Shown in pieces: positions 7,759 through 16,419 of a DNA stretch of 64,000 nucleotides. Position 1 is the first letter of the stretch. Every line of letters begins with the position of its first letter. Source of the DNA: Micromonospora tulbaghiae (GTDB taxonomy: Bacteria > Actinomycetota > Actinomycetes > Mycobacteriales > Micromonosporaceae); assembly GCF_900091605.1 (NCBI RefSeq), contig NZ_FMCQ01000006.1, positions 171,940-235,939 of the forward strand, read 5' to 3'. The notes below the pieces were generated by a model. The model searched no databases. It had not been told where the DNA came from and saw nothing but the letters and a program-made list of their open reading frames with translations. The translations under genes were made by a program, and so were the position numbers.

Positions 7759-8915
7759 GCGGCCCGCTCGCCGGCGTCCGGGTCGTGGAACTGGCCGGGA
7801 TCGGCCCCGGCCCGTTCGCCGCCATGCTGCTCGCCGACCTCGGCGCCGACGTGGTGCGCATCGACCGGCCGGAACCCGGCGCGTTCGCGGCCGGCGACCC
7901 CGCGCGGAACCTGCTCAACCGGGGCAAGCGCTCGATCGTGGTCGACCTGAAGCACCCCGACGGCGCCGAGGTGGTCCTCGCGCTGGCCGGCCGGGCCGCG
8001 ATCCTGATCGAGGGCTGGCGCCCCGGTGTCGCCGAGCGGCTCGGCGTCGGACCGGAGGCCGCCCTGGCCCGCAACCCGGGGCTGGTCTACGGGCGGATGA
8101 CCGGCTGGGGACAGGACGGGCCGCTGGCCCGCGCCGCCGGCCACGACATCGGCTACATCGCGGTGGCCGGGGCGCTGCACCCGATCGGCCGCGCCGGCGG
8201 GCCGCCGCAGATCCCGCTCAACCTGGTCGGCGACTTCGGCGGCGGCGCGCTCTACCTGGTCGTCGGCATCCTGGCGGCGCTGCACGTCGCCGGCGCCACC
8301 GGGCGTGGGCAGGTCGTCGACGCCGCCATCGTGGACGGCGCGGCCCACCTCACCACCCCGTTCGCCGGGCTGCTCGCGCAGGGCGCCTGGCGACCCGAGC
8401 GGGGCCGCAACCTGCTCGACGGCGGCGCGCCGTTCTACGACGTGTACGCCACCGCCGACGGCGGGCACATGGCGGTCGGCGCGCTGGAACCCCAGTTCTA
8501 CGCCGAACTGCTGCGGCGGCTCGGGCTCGCCGACGCGGACCTGCCGGACCGGCACGACGTCACCGGATGGCCGGTGCTGCGCGCCCGCTTCGCCGAGGTG
8601 TTCGCCGGGCGTACCCGCGACGAGTGGACGGCCGTGTTCGACGGCACCGACGCCTGCGTCGCGCCGGTGCTGTCGCTCACCGAGGCGCCGGGTCACCCGC
8701 ACCTGGCCGCGCGTGGCACGTACGAGGAGCACTTCGGCGTCCGGCAGCCCGCCGTGGCGCCCCGTCTGTCCGGGACACCCGGCCGGGTCGGCGGCCCGCC
8801 GCCCGTGCCGGGCGCGGACACCGAGCCCGTCCTCACCGACTGGGGGCTGGACGAACACCTACCGCGGTGGCTGGACGGCGGCGCCGTCGGCCGGAAGCAG
8901 GGAGCAGCGCACTGA
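7755..8915 (+). CDS. CaiB/BaiF (family III CoA-transferase) protein, alpha-methylacyl-CoA racemase type
   Basis: 386 aa with the type III CoA-transferase fold. It begins GVRVVELAGIGPGPFAAMLLADLGADVV, the racemase-like N-terminus. It has AGHDIGYIAVAGAL with His near residue 129 and LVGDFGGGALYLVVGIL with Asp near 159. These correspond to the acid-base pair (His126/Asp156) of mycobacterial alpha-methylacyl-CoA racemase, so epimerising 2-methylacyl-CoA esters fits better than CoA transfer. That would feed (S)-2-methylacyl-CoA to the dehydrogenase two genes downstream. The GTG start overlaps the crotonase stop by 4 bp, and the stop shares one base with the next ATG, so translation is coupled. Confidence 0.88.
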   Translation: MSGPLAGVRVVELAGIGPGPFAAMLLADLGADVVRIDRPEPGAFAAGDPARNLLNRGKRSIVVDLKHPDGAEVVLALAGRAAILIEGWRPGVAERLGVGPEAALARNPGLVYGRMTGWGQDGPLARAAGHDIGYIAVAGALHPIGRAGGPPQIPLNLVGDFGGGALYLVVGILAALHVAGATGRGQVVDAAIVDGAAHLTTPFAGLLAQGAWRPERGRNLLDGGAPFYDVYATADGGHMAVGALEPQFYAELLRRLGLADADLPDRHDVTGWPVLRARFAEVFAGRTRDEWTAVFDGTDACVAPVLSLTEAPGHPHLAARGTYEEHFGVRQPAVAPRLSGTPGRVGGPPPVPGADTEPVLTDWGLDEHLPRWLDGGAVGRKQGAAH

Positions 8916-9943
8916 TGCGTATCGGGACGACACTGGCGTACGCCGCCGACCCCCGCAGCGGCGCCGACGACGTGGCCGCCTGGGAAGAGGACGGCCTGGA
9001 CGTGGTCTGGGTGTCCGAGGCGTACGGCTTCGACGCGCCCACGGTAATGGGTTACCTGGCCGCCCGGACGAGCCGCGTCCACATCGGCTCCGCGATCCTG
9101 CCGATCTTCTCGCGTACCCCGGCTCTGCTGGCGCAGACCGCGGCGGGCCTGGACGCGATGTCCGGCGGCCGGGCCATCCTCGGCCTGGGCGCGTCCGGAC
9201 CGCAGGTGATCGAGGGATGGCACGGCGTCGCGTACGACCGGCCGCTGGCCCGCACCCGTGAGGTGATCGAGATCTGCCGGCGGGTGTGGCGGCGCGAGAC
9301 GCTGACGAACGACGGCCTCTACCGGCTGCCGCTGCCGCCCGGCGACGGCACCGGGCTGGGCAAGCCGCTGAAGATCCTCACCCACCCGGTACGCGACCGC
9401 ATCCCGATCCACGTGGCCAGCCTGGGTGACCGCAACGTCCGGATGACCGCCGAGATCGCCGACGGGTGGCTGCCGTTCCTCTACGACCCGCGGCGCGCGG
9501 GCGACGTCTGGGGCGCCGCGCTGGCGGCCGGCCGGGCGAAGCGGTCGGCCGATCTCGGGCCGTTGGAGGTGGTGGCCGGTGGGCCGCTGGCCATCGGACC
9601 GGACGTGACCGGGCTGCGCGACCTCGCCCGGCCGCTGATCGCCCTGTACGTGGGCGGGATGGGCGCCAAGGGCCGCAACTTCTACCACGACCTGCTGTGC
9701 CGCTACGGCTACGCCGCCGAGGCGGACCGCATCCAGGAACTCTACCTGGACGGCCGCAAGGCCGAGGCCGCCGCCGCGGTTCCGGCGGAACTGCTGGAAC
9801 GCACCAGCCTGATCGGGCCGGAGAGCTACGTGCGCGACCGGGTCCAGGAGTACCGCGACGCCGGCGTGACGATCCTCAACGTCGCGCCGCTGGGCGAGGA
9901 CCCCCGGCGCCTCGTCGCCGCCGTCGCGGACATGGCCCGGTAG
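8915..9943 (+). CDS. LLM-class flavin/F420-dependent oxidoreductase
   Basis: Luciferase-like TIM barrel, 342 aa, with MRIGTTLAYAADPRSGADDVAAWEEDGLDVVWVSEAY at its start (first strand and helix), then GSAILPIFSRTPALLAQTA and GRAILGLGASGPQVIEGWHGV, the family core. Actinobacterial members of this type mostly use reduced F420; FMN cannot be excluded from sequence. It lies between a racemase-type and an acyl-CoA dehydrogenase gene in one operon, so it probably reduces or oxidises an intermediate of the same acyl-CoA pathway. No substrate can be named. The start ATG shares its A with the upstream stop (TGATG); 23 bp separate its stop from the next gene. Confidence 0.9.
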   Translation: MRIGTTLAYAADPRSGADDVAAWEEDGLDVVWVSEAYGFDAPTVMGYLAARTSRVHIGSAILPIFSRTPALLAQTAAGLDAMSGGRAILGLGASGPQVIEGWHGVAYDRPLARTREVIEICRRVWRRETLTNDGLYRLPLPPGDGTGLGKPLKILTHPVRDRIPIHVASLGDRNVRMTAEIADGWLPFLYDPRRAGDVWGAALAAGRAKRSADLGPLEVVAGGPLAIGPDVTGLRDLARPLIALYVGGMGAKGRNFYHDLLCRYGYAAEADRIQELYLDGRKAEAAAAVPAELLERTSLIGPESYVRDRVQEYRDAGVTILNVAPLGEDPRRLVAAVADMAR

Positions 9944-9966
9944 CGCGGAGGAGGGAGCTGACACAC

Positions 9967-11100
9967 ATGGACCGCACCGTCTTCACCGCCGACCACCTCG
10001 CGTTCGCCGAACTGGTGCGCGCGTTCATCGACAAGGAGATCACCCCGCACCACGAGCGCTGGGAGGCCGACGGCATCGTCGACCGCGGCGTGTGGCGGGC
10101 CGCGGGCGCCGCCGGCCTGCTCGGCTTCTTCGTCGACGAACGGTACGGCGGCGCCGGGGTGACCGACCGGCGCTTCCACGCCGTGCTGACCGAGGAACTG
10201 GCCCGGGCCGGTGCGAGCGGGCCGGCGTTCGGCCTGCACAACGACATCATCGGGCCGTACCTGACCGACCTGACCACCGAGGAGCAGAAGCAGCGCTGGC
10301 TGCCGGGCTTCTGCTCCGGCGAGATCGTCACGGCTATCGCGATGTCCGAGCCCGGCGCCGGCAGCGACCTGGCGGGCATCACCACCACGGCGGTACGCGA
10401 CGGCGACGACTACGTCCTCAACGGGCAGAAGACGTTCATCAGCAACGGCATCCTGGCCGACCTGGTCGTCGTGGTCGCCCGTACCGATCCCGGGGCCGGG
10501 CGGCGGGGGATCAGCCTGCTCGTGGTCGAACGCGGCATGCCCGGGTTCGAGCGTGGCCGCAACCTCGACAAGCTCGGGCAGAAGGCGCAGGACACCGCCG
10601 AGCTGTTCTTCGCCGACGTACGGGTGCCCGCGGCCAACCTGCTCGGCACCGAGGGCGAGGGCTTCGCCTACCTGATGCGCAACCTGCCGCTGGAGCGGCT
10701 GTCGATAGCCGTCGCGGCGCTCGCCGGCGCCGAGACGGTGTTCGCGCAGACGCTCGACTACTGCAGGCAGCGCCAGGCGTTCGACCGTCCCATCGGCAGT
10801 TTCCAGCACAACCGGTTCGTGCTCGCCGAACTCGCCACCGAGCTGCGTCTGGGCCGGGTCTTCGTGGATCAGTGCCTGGTCGCGCCGGACCTCACCGCGG
10901 AGACGGCGGCGATGGCGAAGTGGTGGTGCACCGAGTTGCAGCAGCGCGTCGTGGACCGGTGCCTCCAGTTGCACGGCGGCTACGGCTACATGCGCGAGTA
11001 CCCGGTGGCCCGCGCCTACCTGGACGCCCGCGTCCAGACCATCTACGGCGGCACCACCGAGATCATGAAGGAGGTGATCGGCCGGTCACTCGGCCTGTGA
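9967..11100 (+). CDS. Acyl-CoA dehydrogenase
   Basis: 377-aa FAD dehydrogenase. It has the N-terminal helical domain with GFFVDERYGGAGV, flavin motif MSEPGAGSDLAGI near residue 127, NGQKTFISNGILADLVVVVART, and the C-terminus LHGGYGYMREYPVARAYLDA ending YGGTTEIMKEVIGRSL. As in the enzyme at 3505, the Y-G-G form lacks the medium-chain Glu, which suggests a long or branched acyl substrate. ATG 9967 is preceded by a GGAGGAGGG stretch. It is the last gene of the operon starting at 6949. Its stop lies inside the 3' end of the convergent TetR gene, a 15-bp overlap. Confidence 0.93.
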   Translation: MDRTVFTADHLAFAELVRAFIDKEITPHHERWEADGIVDRGVWRAAGAAGLLGFFVDERYGGAGVTDRRFHAVLTEELARAGASGPAFGLHNDIIGPYLTDLTTEEQKQRWLPGFCSGEIVTAIAMSEPGAGSDLAGITTTAVRDGDDYVLNGQKTFISNGILADLVVVVARTDPGAGRRGISLLVVERGMPGFERGRNLDKLGQKAQDTAELFFADVRVPAANLLGTEGEGFAYLMRNLPLERLSIAVAALAGAETVFAQTLDYCRQRQAFDRPIGSFQHNRFVLAELATELRLGRVFVDQCLVAPDLTAETAAMAKWWCTELQQRVVDRCLQLHGGYGYMREYPVARAYLDARVQTIYGGTTEIMKEVIGRSLGL

Positions 11101-11793
11101 GCCGGGCTCCAGCATGGGTACGAGGAACCGGCGGGCCATGGCGCGCAGCTCGTCGGCGTCGTCGAGGTCGATGACGTGACTCGGGGTGAGCAGGAAGGAG
11201 CAGGACAGCCGGGTCATCAGCTCGGCGACCACCTCGACGTCAACAGTGGCGGCGATGGTGCCGGCGCGCTGCTCGCGGCGCAGCTGCCCGGCCACGAACC
11301 GCTGCACAGTCGCCAGCGTCCGCCCGCCGTCGCTGATCATCGAGGGGATGAGCACGTCCGGTTCGACGCTCATCAGCCCGCCGATCAGCGGGTTGCGGCG
11401 GATCGCGTCCAGCGCGCTGACGAAGCCCAGCACCACCCGGTCGCCGACTGTCTCCGCCTGCTGGATGTCGACCAGGAACCGGTCGAAGTAGCGCCGGAAC
11501 TCGCGGCGGACCACCTGCTCGACCAGCCGGTCCTTGGTGGCGAACCGGCGGTACGCGGTGATCCGGGAGACGCCCGCCCGCCGGGCCACGTCCTCCATGG
11601 TGGAGCGGCGGATGCCCATCCGGCAGAACTGCTCGTAGGCGGCGTCGAGGATCCGGGTGGCCACCTCGTCGGCGTCGTCGGCGCTGTGCAGCGCCTCGGT
11701 GAAGGCGCGTTCCAGCAGCGACTCCGGCGGGCCGGCCGGTTCGTCGTGACCCGCATCGGGGGAGGACGCCTGCGCCGGAGCGGTCCGGGCCAT
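11086..11793 (-). CDS. TetR-family transcriptional regulator
   Basis: 235 aa. After a low-complexity N-terminal tail of about 40 residues comes the TetR helix-turn-helix: ILDAAYEQFCRMGIRRST, then MEDVARRAGVSRITAYRRFATKDRLVEQVV (about residues 47-95). The remaining helical domain is the ligand/dimer part and is too divergent to name a ligand. It is convergent with the acyl-CoA operon and overlaps it by 15 bp. A 21-bp imperfect palindrome 23 bp upstream of its start is a candidate operator, so autoregulation is likely. Control of the acyl-CoA genes is possible but no copy of that palindrome was seen there. Confidence 0.9.
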   Translation of the reverse strand: MARTAPAQASSPDAGHDEPAGPPESLLERAFTEALHSADDADEVATRILDAAYEQFCRMGIRRSTMEDVARRAGVSRITAYRRFATKDRLVEQVVRREFRRYFDRFLVDIQQAETVGDRVVLGFVSALDAIRRNPLIGGLMSVEPDVLIPSMISDGGRTLATVQRFVAGQLRREQRAGTIAATVDVEVVAELMTRLSCSFLLTPSHVIDLDDADELRAMARRFLVPMLEPGSQAE

Positions 11794-11815
11794 GGGTGCC
11801 CTCCCGGGAGAGACA

Positions 11816-11836
11816 GTGACGCGGTTGGCGCTTCAC
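11816..11836. promoter_or_regulatory. Candidate TetR operator
   Basis: GTGACGCG-GTTGG-CGCTTCAC: arms of eight bases pair at seven positions around a 5-bp centre. It lies 23 bp upstream of the TetR start, the usual place and size for an autoregulatory TetR site. Confidence 0.45.
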
Positions 11837-11870
11837 CGTACCAATCGCCGGGGCGTACCCCCGTGCGAGC

Positions 11871-11910
11871 GCGACCGCCGCGCCCCGCGGATGCGGGGCG
11901 CGGCGGTCGC
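11871..11910. terminator. Terminator hairpin of the sdhCAB operon
   Basis: Perfect 18-bp stem (arms 11871-11888 and 11893-11910) with a 4-nt loop, 20 bp past the sdhB stop. No T-tract. Confidence 0.65.
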
Positions 11911-11930
11911 CTGGGTCGTGCGGTGTCCGG

Positions 11931-12679
11931 TCAGGAGCCGGCGCGCTTGGCCGTCGCCTTCAGGTAGTCCCGGTTGAGCCGGCCGATGGTGTTCAGCGGG
12001 ATGCCCTTCGGGCAGGCCGAGGCGCACTCGCCGATGTTGGTGCAGCCGCCGAAGCCGGCCTCGTCGTGCGCGTCCACCATGCCGATCACCCGGGTGTAGC
12101 GCTCCGGCTGGCCCTGCGGCAGCAGCGAGAGCTGGGTGATCTTCGCGGCGGTGAACAGCATGCCGGAGCCGTTCGGGCAGGCCGCCACGCAGGCGCCGCA
12201 GCCGATGCAGGCCGCAGACTCGAACGCGGCGTCCGCGTCGGCCTTCGGCACCGGCACCGAGTGCGCCTCCGGGGCGCTGCCGGTCGGCGCGGTGACGTAG
12301 CCGCCGGCGGCGATGATCTGGTCGAACGCGTTGCGGTTGACGACCAGGTCCTTGACGACCGGGAAGGCGCGGGCCCGCCAGGGCTCGATGTCGATCGTGT
12401 CGCCGTCGGAGAACTGCCGCATGTGCAGCTGGCAGGCGGTGGTGCCGCGCTGCGGGCCGTGCGCCTCACCGTTGATCATGAGGCTGCACATGCCGCAGAT
12501 GCCCTCGCGGCAGTCGTGGTCGAACGCGATTGGCTCCTCGCCGTCCAGGATCAGCCGCTCGTTGAGTACGTCGAGCATCTCCAGGAAGGACATGTCCGGG
12601 GACACGTCCTGCACCGGGTAGGTCACCATCCGACCCTTGTCCTCGGGGCCGTGCTGGCGCCAGATGCGCAGGGTCAGGT

Positions 12680-12683
<4 letters not shown>
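11931..12683 (-). CDS. sdhB: Succinate dehydrogenase iron-sulfur subunit
   Basis: 250 aa. It carries electrons from the flavin subunit to the membrane quinone site. The N-terminal ferredoxin domain has CREGICGMCSLMING plus a later Cys for the [2Fe-2S] cluster. The C-terminal domain has CIGCGACVAACPNG for [4Fe-4S] and CTNIGECASACPKGIP for the remaining clusters. It is the last gene of a minus-strand sdhC-sdhA-sdhB operon, with its ATG overlapping the sdhA stop by 4 bp. The type matches the b558-family succinate dehydrogenase/fumarate reductase of actinobacteria (Sdh1 in mycobacteria). Confidence 0.95.
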
Positions 12684-14617
<1,934 letters not shown>

Positions 14618-14618
14618 G

Positions 14619-15350
14619 TCAGGCCACCAATCCGGTGATCACGGCGAACGGGACCAGCAGGTAGCCGCCGACGAGCGCGACGGCGAAGACGAGCGCGGCG
14701 ATCCGGGCCCGGCGCTCGCCCTTGGGCGTCTGCTGGCCGAGGCTGCGGAACGCGCTGAAGGCGCCGTGGCGCAGGTGGAAGCCGAGGGTCACCAGCGCGA
14801 GGGTGTAGAAGAGCGTGACGTACCAGCGCTCCGGCGCGAAGCCGGCGACCACGTTGCCGTACGGGTTCGACGGGTCGCCCTGCGGGTTCAGGTGACCCGT
14901 GGTCAGGTCCAGGATGTGGTAGATCACGAAGAGCAGGATGATCACACCACCCCAGCGCATCGTGCGGGCCGCGTAGTTCACGTGGATCTTGCGGCGGTGC
15001 GCGTACTTCACCGGGCGGGCGGCCCGGGACCGCATCGCGAGCACGGTGGCGGCACCGATGTGCCCGAGGACGGCCGCGGTGAGCACCGTGCGCTGGATCC
15101 ACAGGAACCAGGTCGTGGGCAGCAGCGGCGTGCCGATGTCCCGCAGCCAGTGCGCGTAGTGGTCGAACGACGTCTCGCCCGTGAAGATCTTCAGGTTCCC
15201 GAGCATGTGCAGGATCAGGAACAGCACAAGGATGATGCCCGTCACCGCCATGACGGCCTTGAGGCCGACGTTCGAGCGGATGGGCGACCGAGTTTTCGTG
15301 ATTACCACGCGAACGACGCTAGGAGCACTTCGATCAGGCGTCCAATGCAT
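14619..15350 (-). CDS. sdhC: Succinate dehydrogenase cytochrome b subunit (b558 family)
   Basis: 243-aa membrane anchor with about five hydrophobic helices, the single-anchor architecture in which SdhC and SdhD are fused. Conserved histidines for heme lie in ILHMLGNLKIFTG, LGHIGAATVL, VIYHILDLTTGHLNP and GFHLRHGAFSAFRSLG. It passes electrons from SdhB to menaquinone. It is the first gene of the operon. Only 35 bp separate it from a divergent LysR gene, so their promoters overlap. Confidence 0.94.
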   Translation of the reverse strand: MHWTPDRSAPSVVRVVITKTRSPIRSNVGLKAVMAVTGIILVLFLILHMLGNLKIFTGETSFDHYAHWLRDIGTPLLPTTWFLWIQRTVLTAAVLGHIGAATVLAMRSRAARPVKYAHRRKIHVNYAARTMRWGGVIILLFVIYHILDLTTGHLNPQGDPSNPYGNVVAGFAPERWYVTLFYTLALVTLGFHLRHGAFSAFRSLGQQTPKGERRARIAALVFAVALVGGYLLVPFAVITGLVA

Positions 15351-15366
15351 CGAAATCGCAGTGTTG

Positions 15367-15381
15367 ATAGCCGTAAGCTAT
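15367..15381. promoter_or_regulatory. LysR-type binding dyad
   Basis: ATAGC-CGTAA-GCTAT, a perfect interrupted palindrome containing the T-N11-A core of LysR-type sites. It lies in the 35-bp gap between sdhC and the divergent LysR gene and ends 4 bp before the LysR ATG. Confidence 0.6.
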
Positions 15382-15385
15382 GTAG

Positions 15386-16315
15386 ATGCAGCTCCATCAG
15401 CTTCGGTACTTCGTAGCGGTCGCCGAAGTACGACATTTCACCCAGGCAGCCGATCTTGTCGGCATAACCCAGCCCTCGTTGAGTAAGCAAATTCACGCGC
15501 TGGAGGCCGACCTCGGTGCCCCGTTGTTCGAACGGGTAAGGGGCAACATCACACTCACCGCGGCCGGCGAGGTGCTGCTGCCGCTGGCCAAGCGGATCCT
15601 GGCCGACGTGGAGACCGCGACCCGCGAGGTGCAGGAGCTGGTGGGGCTGCGCCGTGGCCGGGTCCGGCTCGGCGCCACACCCAGCCTGGCCACCTCGCTC
15701 GCCCCGCCGGTGCTGCGGCGGTTCCGCGACGCGTACCCCACTGTCGACCTGCGGGTCGAGGAGGGCGGCTCGCAGGACCTCGTCCGGGACCTGCTCCGCG
15801 GCGACCTCGACCTCGCCCTGATCATCATGCCGTCGGCCGGCACCGACCCGGGGCTGCGCGCCGACCCGATCCTGCGCGAGAGCCTCGTGGTCGCCTCGGT
15901 CGATCCGCTGCCCGGCGCCTCGCCCGAGGGGGAGCTGCGCATCACCGACCTGCGCGACCAGCCGCTCGTCATGTTCCGCGAGGGCTACGACCTGCGCGAC
16001 GCCACGCTCCAGGCGTGCCGTGCGGCCGGCTTCGAGCCGACCCTGTCCGTGGACGGCGGGGAGATGGACGCGGTGCTCAGCTTCGTCGAGGCCGGGCTCG
16101 GCGTCGCGCTGGTGCCCGGCATCGTGGTGGCCCGCCGGGCCGGCATCCGGGTCACCCGGCTCGTCCCGCCCGGCGTCCGCCGGACCATCGCGGTGGCCCG
16201 CCGCCGCGACGTGGTGCCCACCCATGCCGGGCGCGAGCTGCGCCGCATCCTCCTGGAGTACGTCCACGACGCCACCGCCACCGCCGAACTCCCCCCAGGC
16301 GTAGAGCCGCTGTAG
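15386..16315 (+). CDS. LysR-family transcriptional regulator
   Basis: 309 aa. The N-terminal winged helix-turn-helix is MQLHQLRYFVAVAEVRHFTQAADLVGITQPSLSKQIHALEADL (residues 1-45 region). The periplasmic-binding-protein-like effector domain spans about 90-295. It is divergent from sdhCAB with a LysR dyad between them, so it probably regulates succinate dehydrogenase and itself. The effector is unknown; a C4-dicarboxylate is a reasonable guess. There is no ribosome site ahead of the ATG and the operator lies 4 bp upstream, so the mRNA may be leaderless or the start may lie a few codons later. Confidence 0.92.
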   Translation: MQLHQLRYFVAVAEVRHFTQAADLVGITQPSLSKQIHALEADLGAPLFERVRGNITLTAAGEVLLPLAKRILADVETATREVQELVGLRRGRVRLGATPSLATSLAPPVLRRFRDAYPTVDLRVEEGGSQDLVRDLLRGDLDLALIIMPSAGTDPGLRADPILRESLVVASVDPLPGASPEGELRITDLRDQPLVMFREGYDLRDATLQACRAAGFEPTLSVDGGEMDAVLSFVEAGLGVALVPGIVVARRAGIRVTRLVPPGVRRTIAVARRRDVVPTHAGRELRRILLEYVHDATATAELPPGVEPL

Positions 16316-16331
16316 CCCCGCCCCGCCGCGT

Positions 16332-16406
16332 CGTTGATCTTGCACATTGGGCCCCGGCGAAAGGGGCGAAAACCCCGGTGCGGGGGCGCCAAGTGCAAGA
16401 TCAACG
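16332..16406. repeat. Dispersed palindromic repeat, family 1 copy A (also convergent terminator)
   Basis: Perfect 14-bp terminal inverted repeat CGTTGATCTTGCAC / GTGCAAGATCAACG enclosing 47 bp with its own GGGGC/GCCCC-rich pairing. A second copy with the same ends and a similar core is at 23551-23623. It lies between the convergent LysR and hrpA stops and could end both transcripts. Confidence 0.7.
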
Positions 16407-16419
16407 CGTCGAGGGGGGG

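Noticed and set aside
8915..9943. Calling the LLM enzyme methylene-tetrahydromethanopterin reductase
   Set aside because: The fold matches, but actinobacteria lack that pathway and the acyl-CoA context points elsewhere; only the superfamily is supported.
16332..16406. Treating the palindrome only as a terminator
   Set aside because: A second copy with the same ends occurs at the start of a permease gene, so it is a repeat element that may also act as a terminator.
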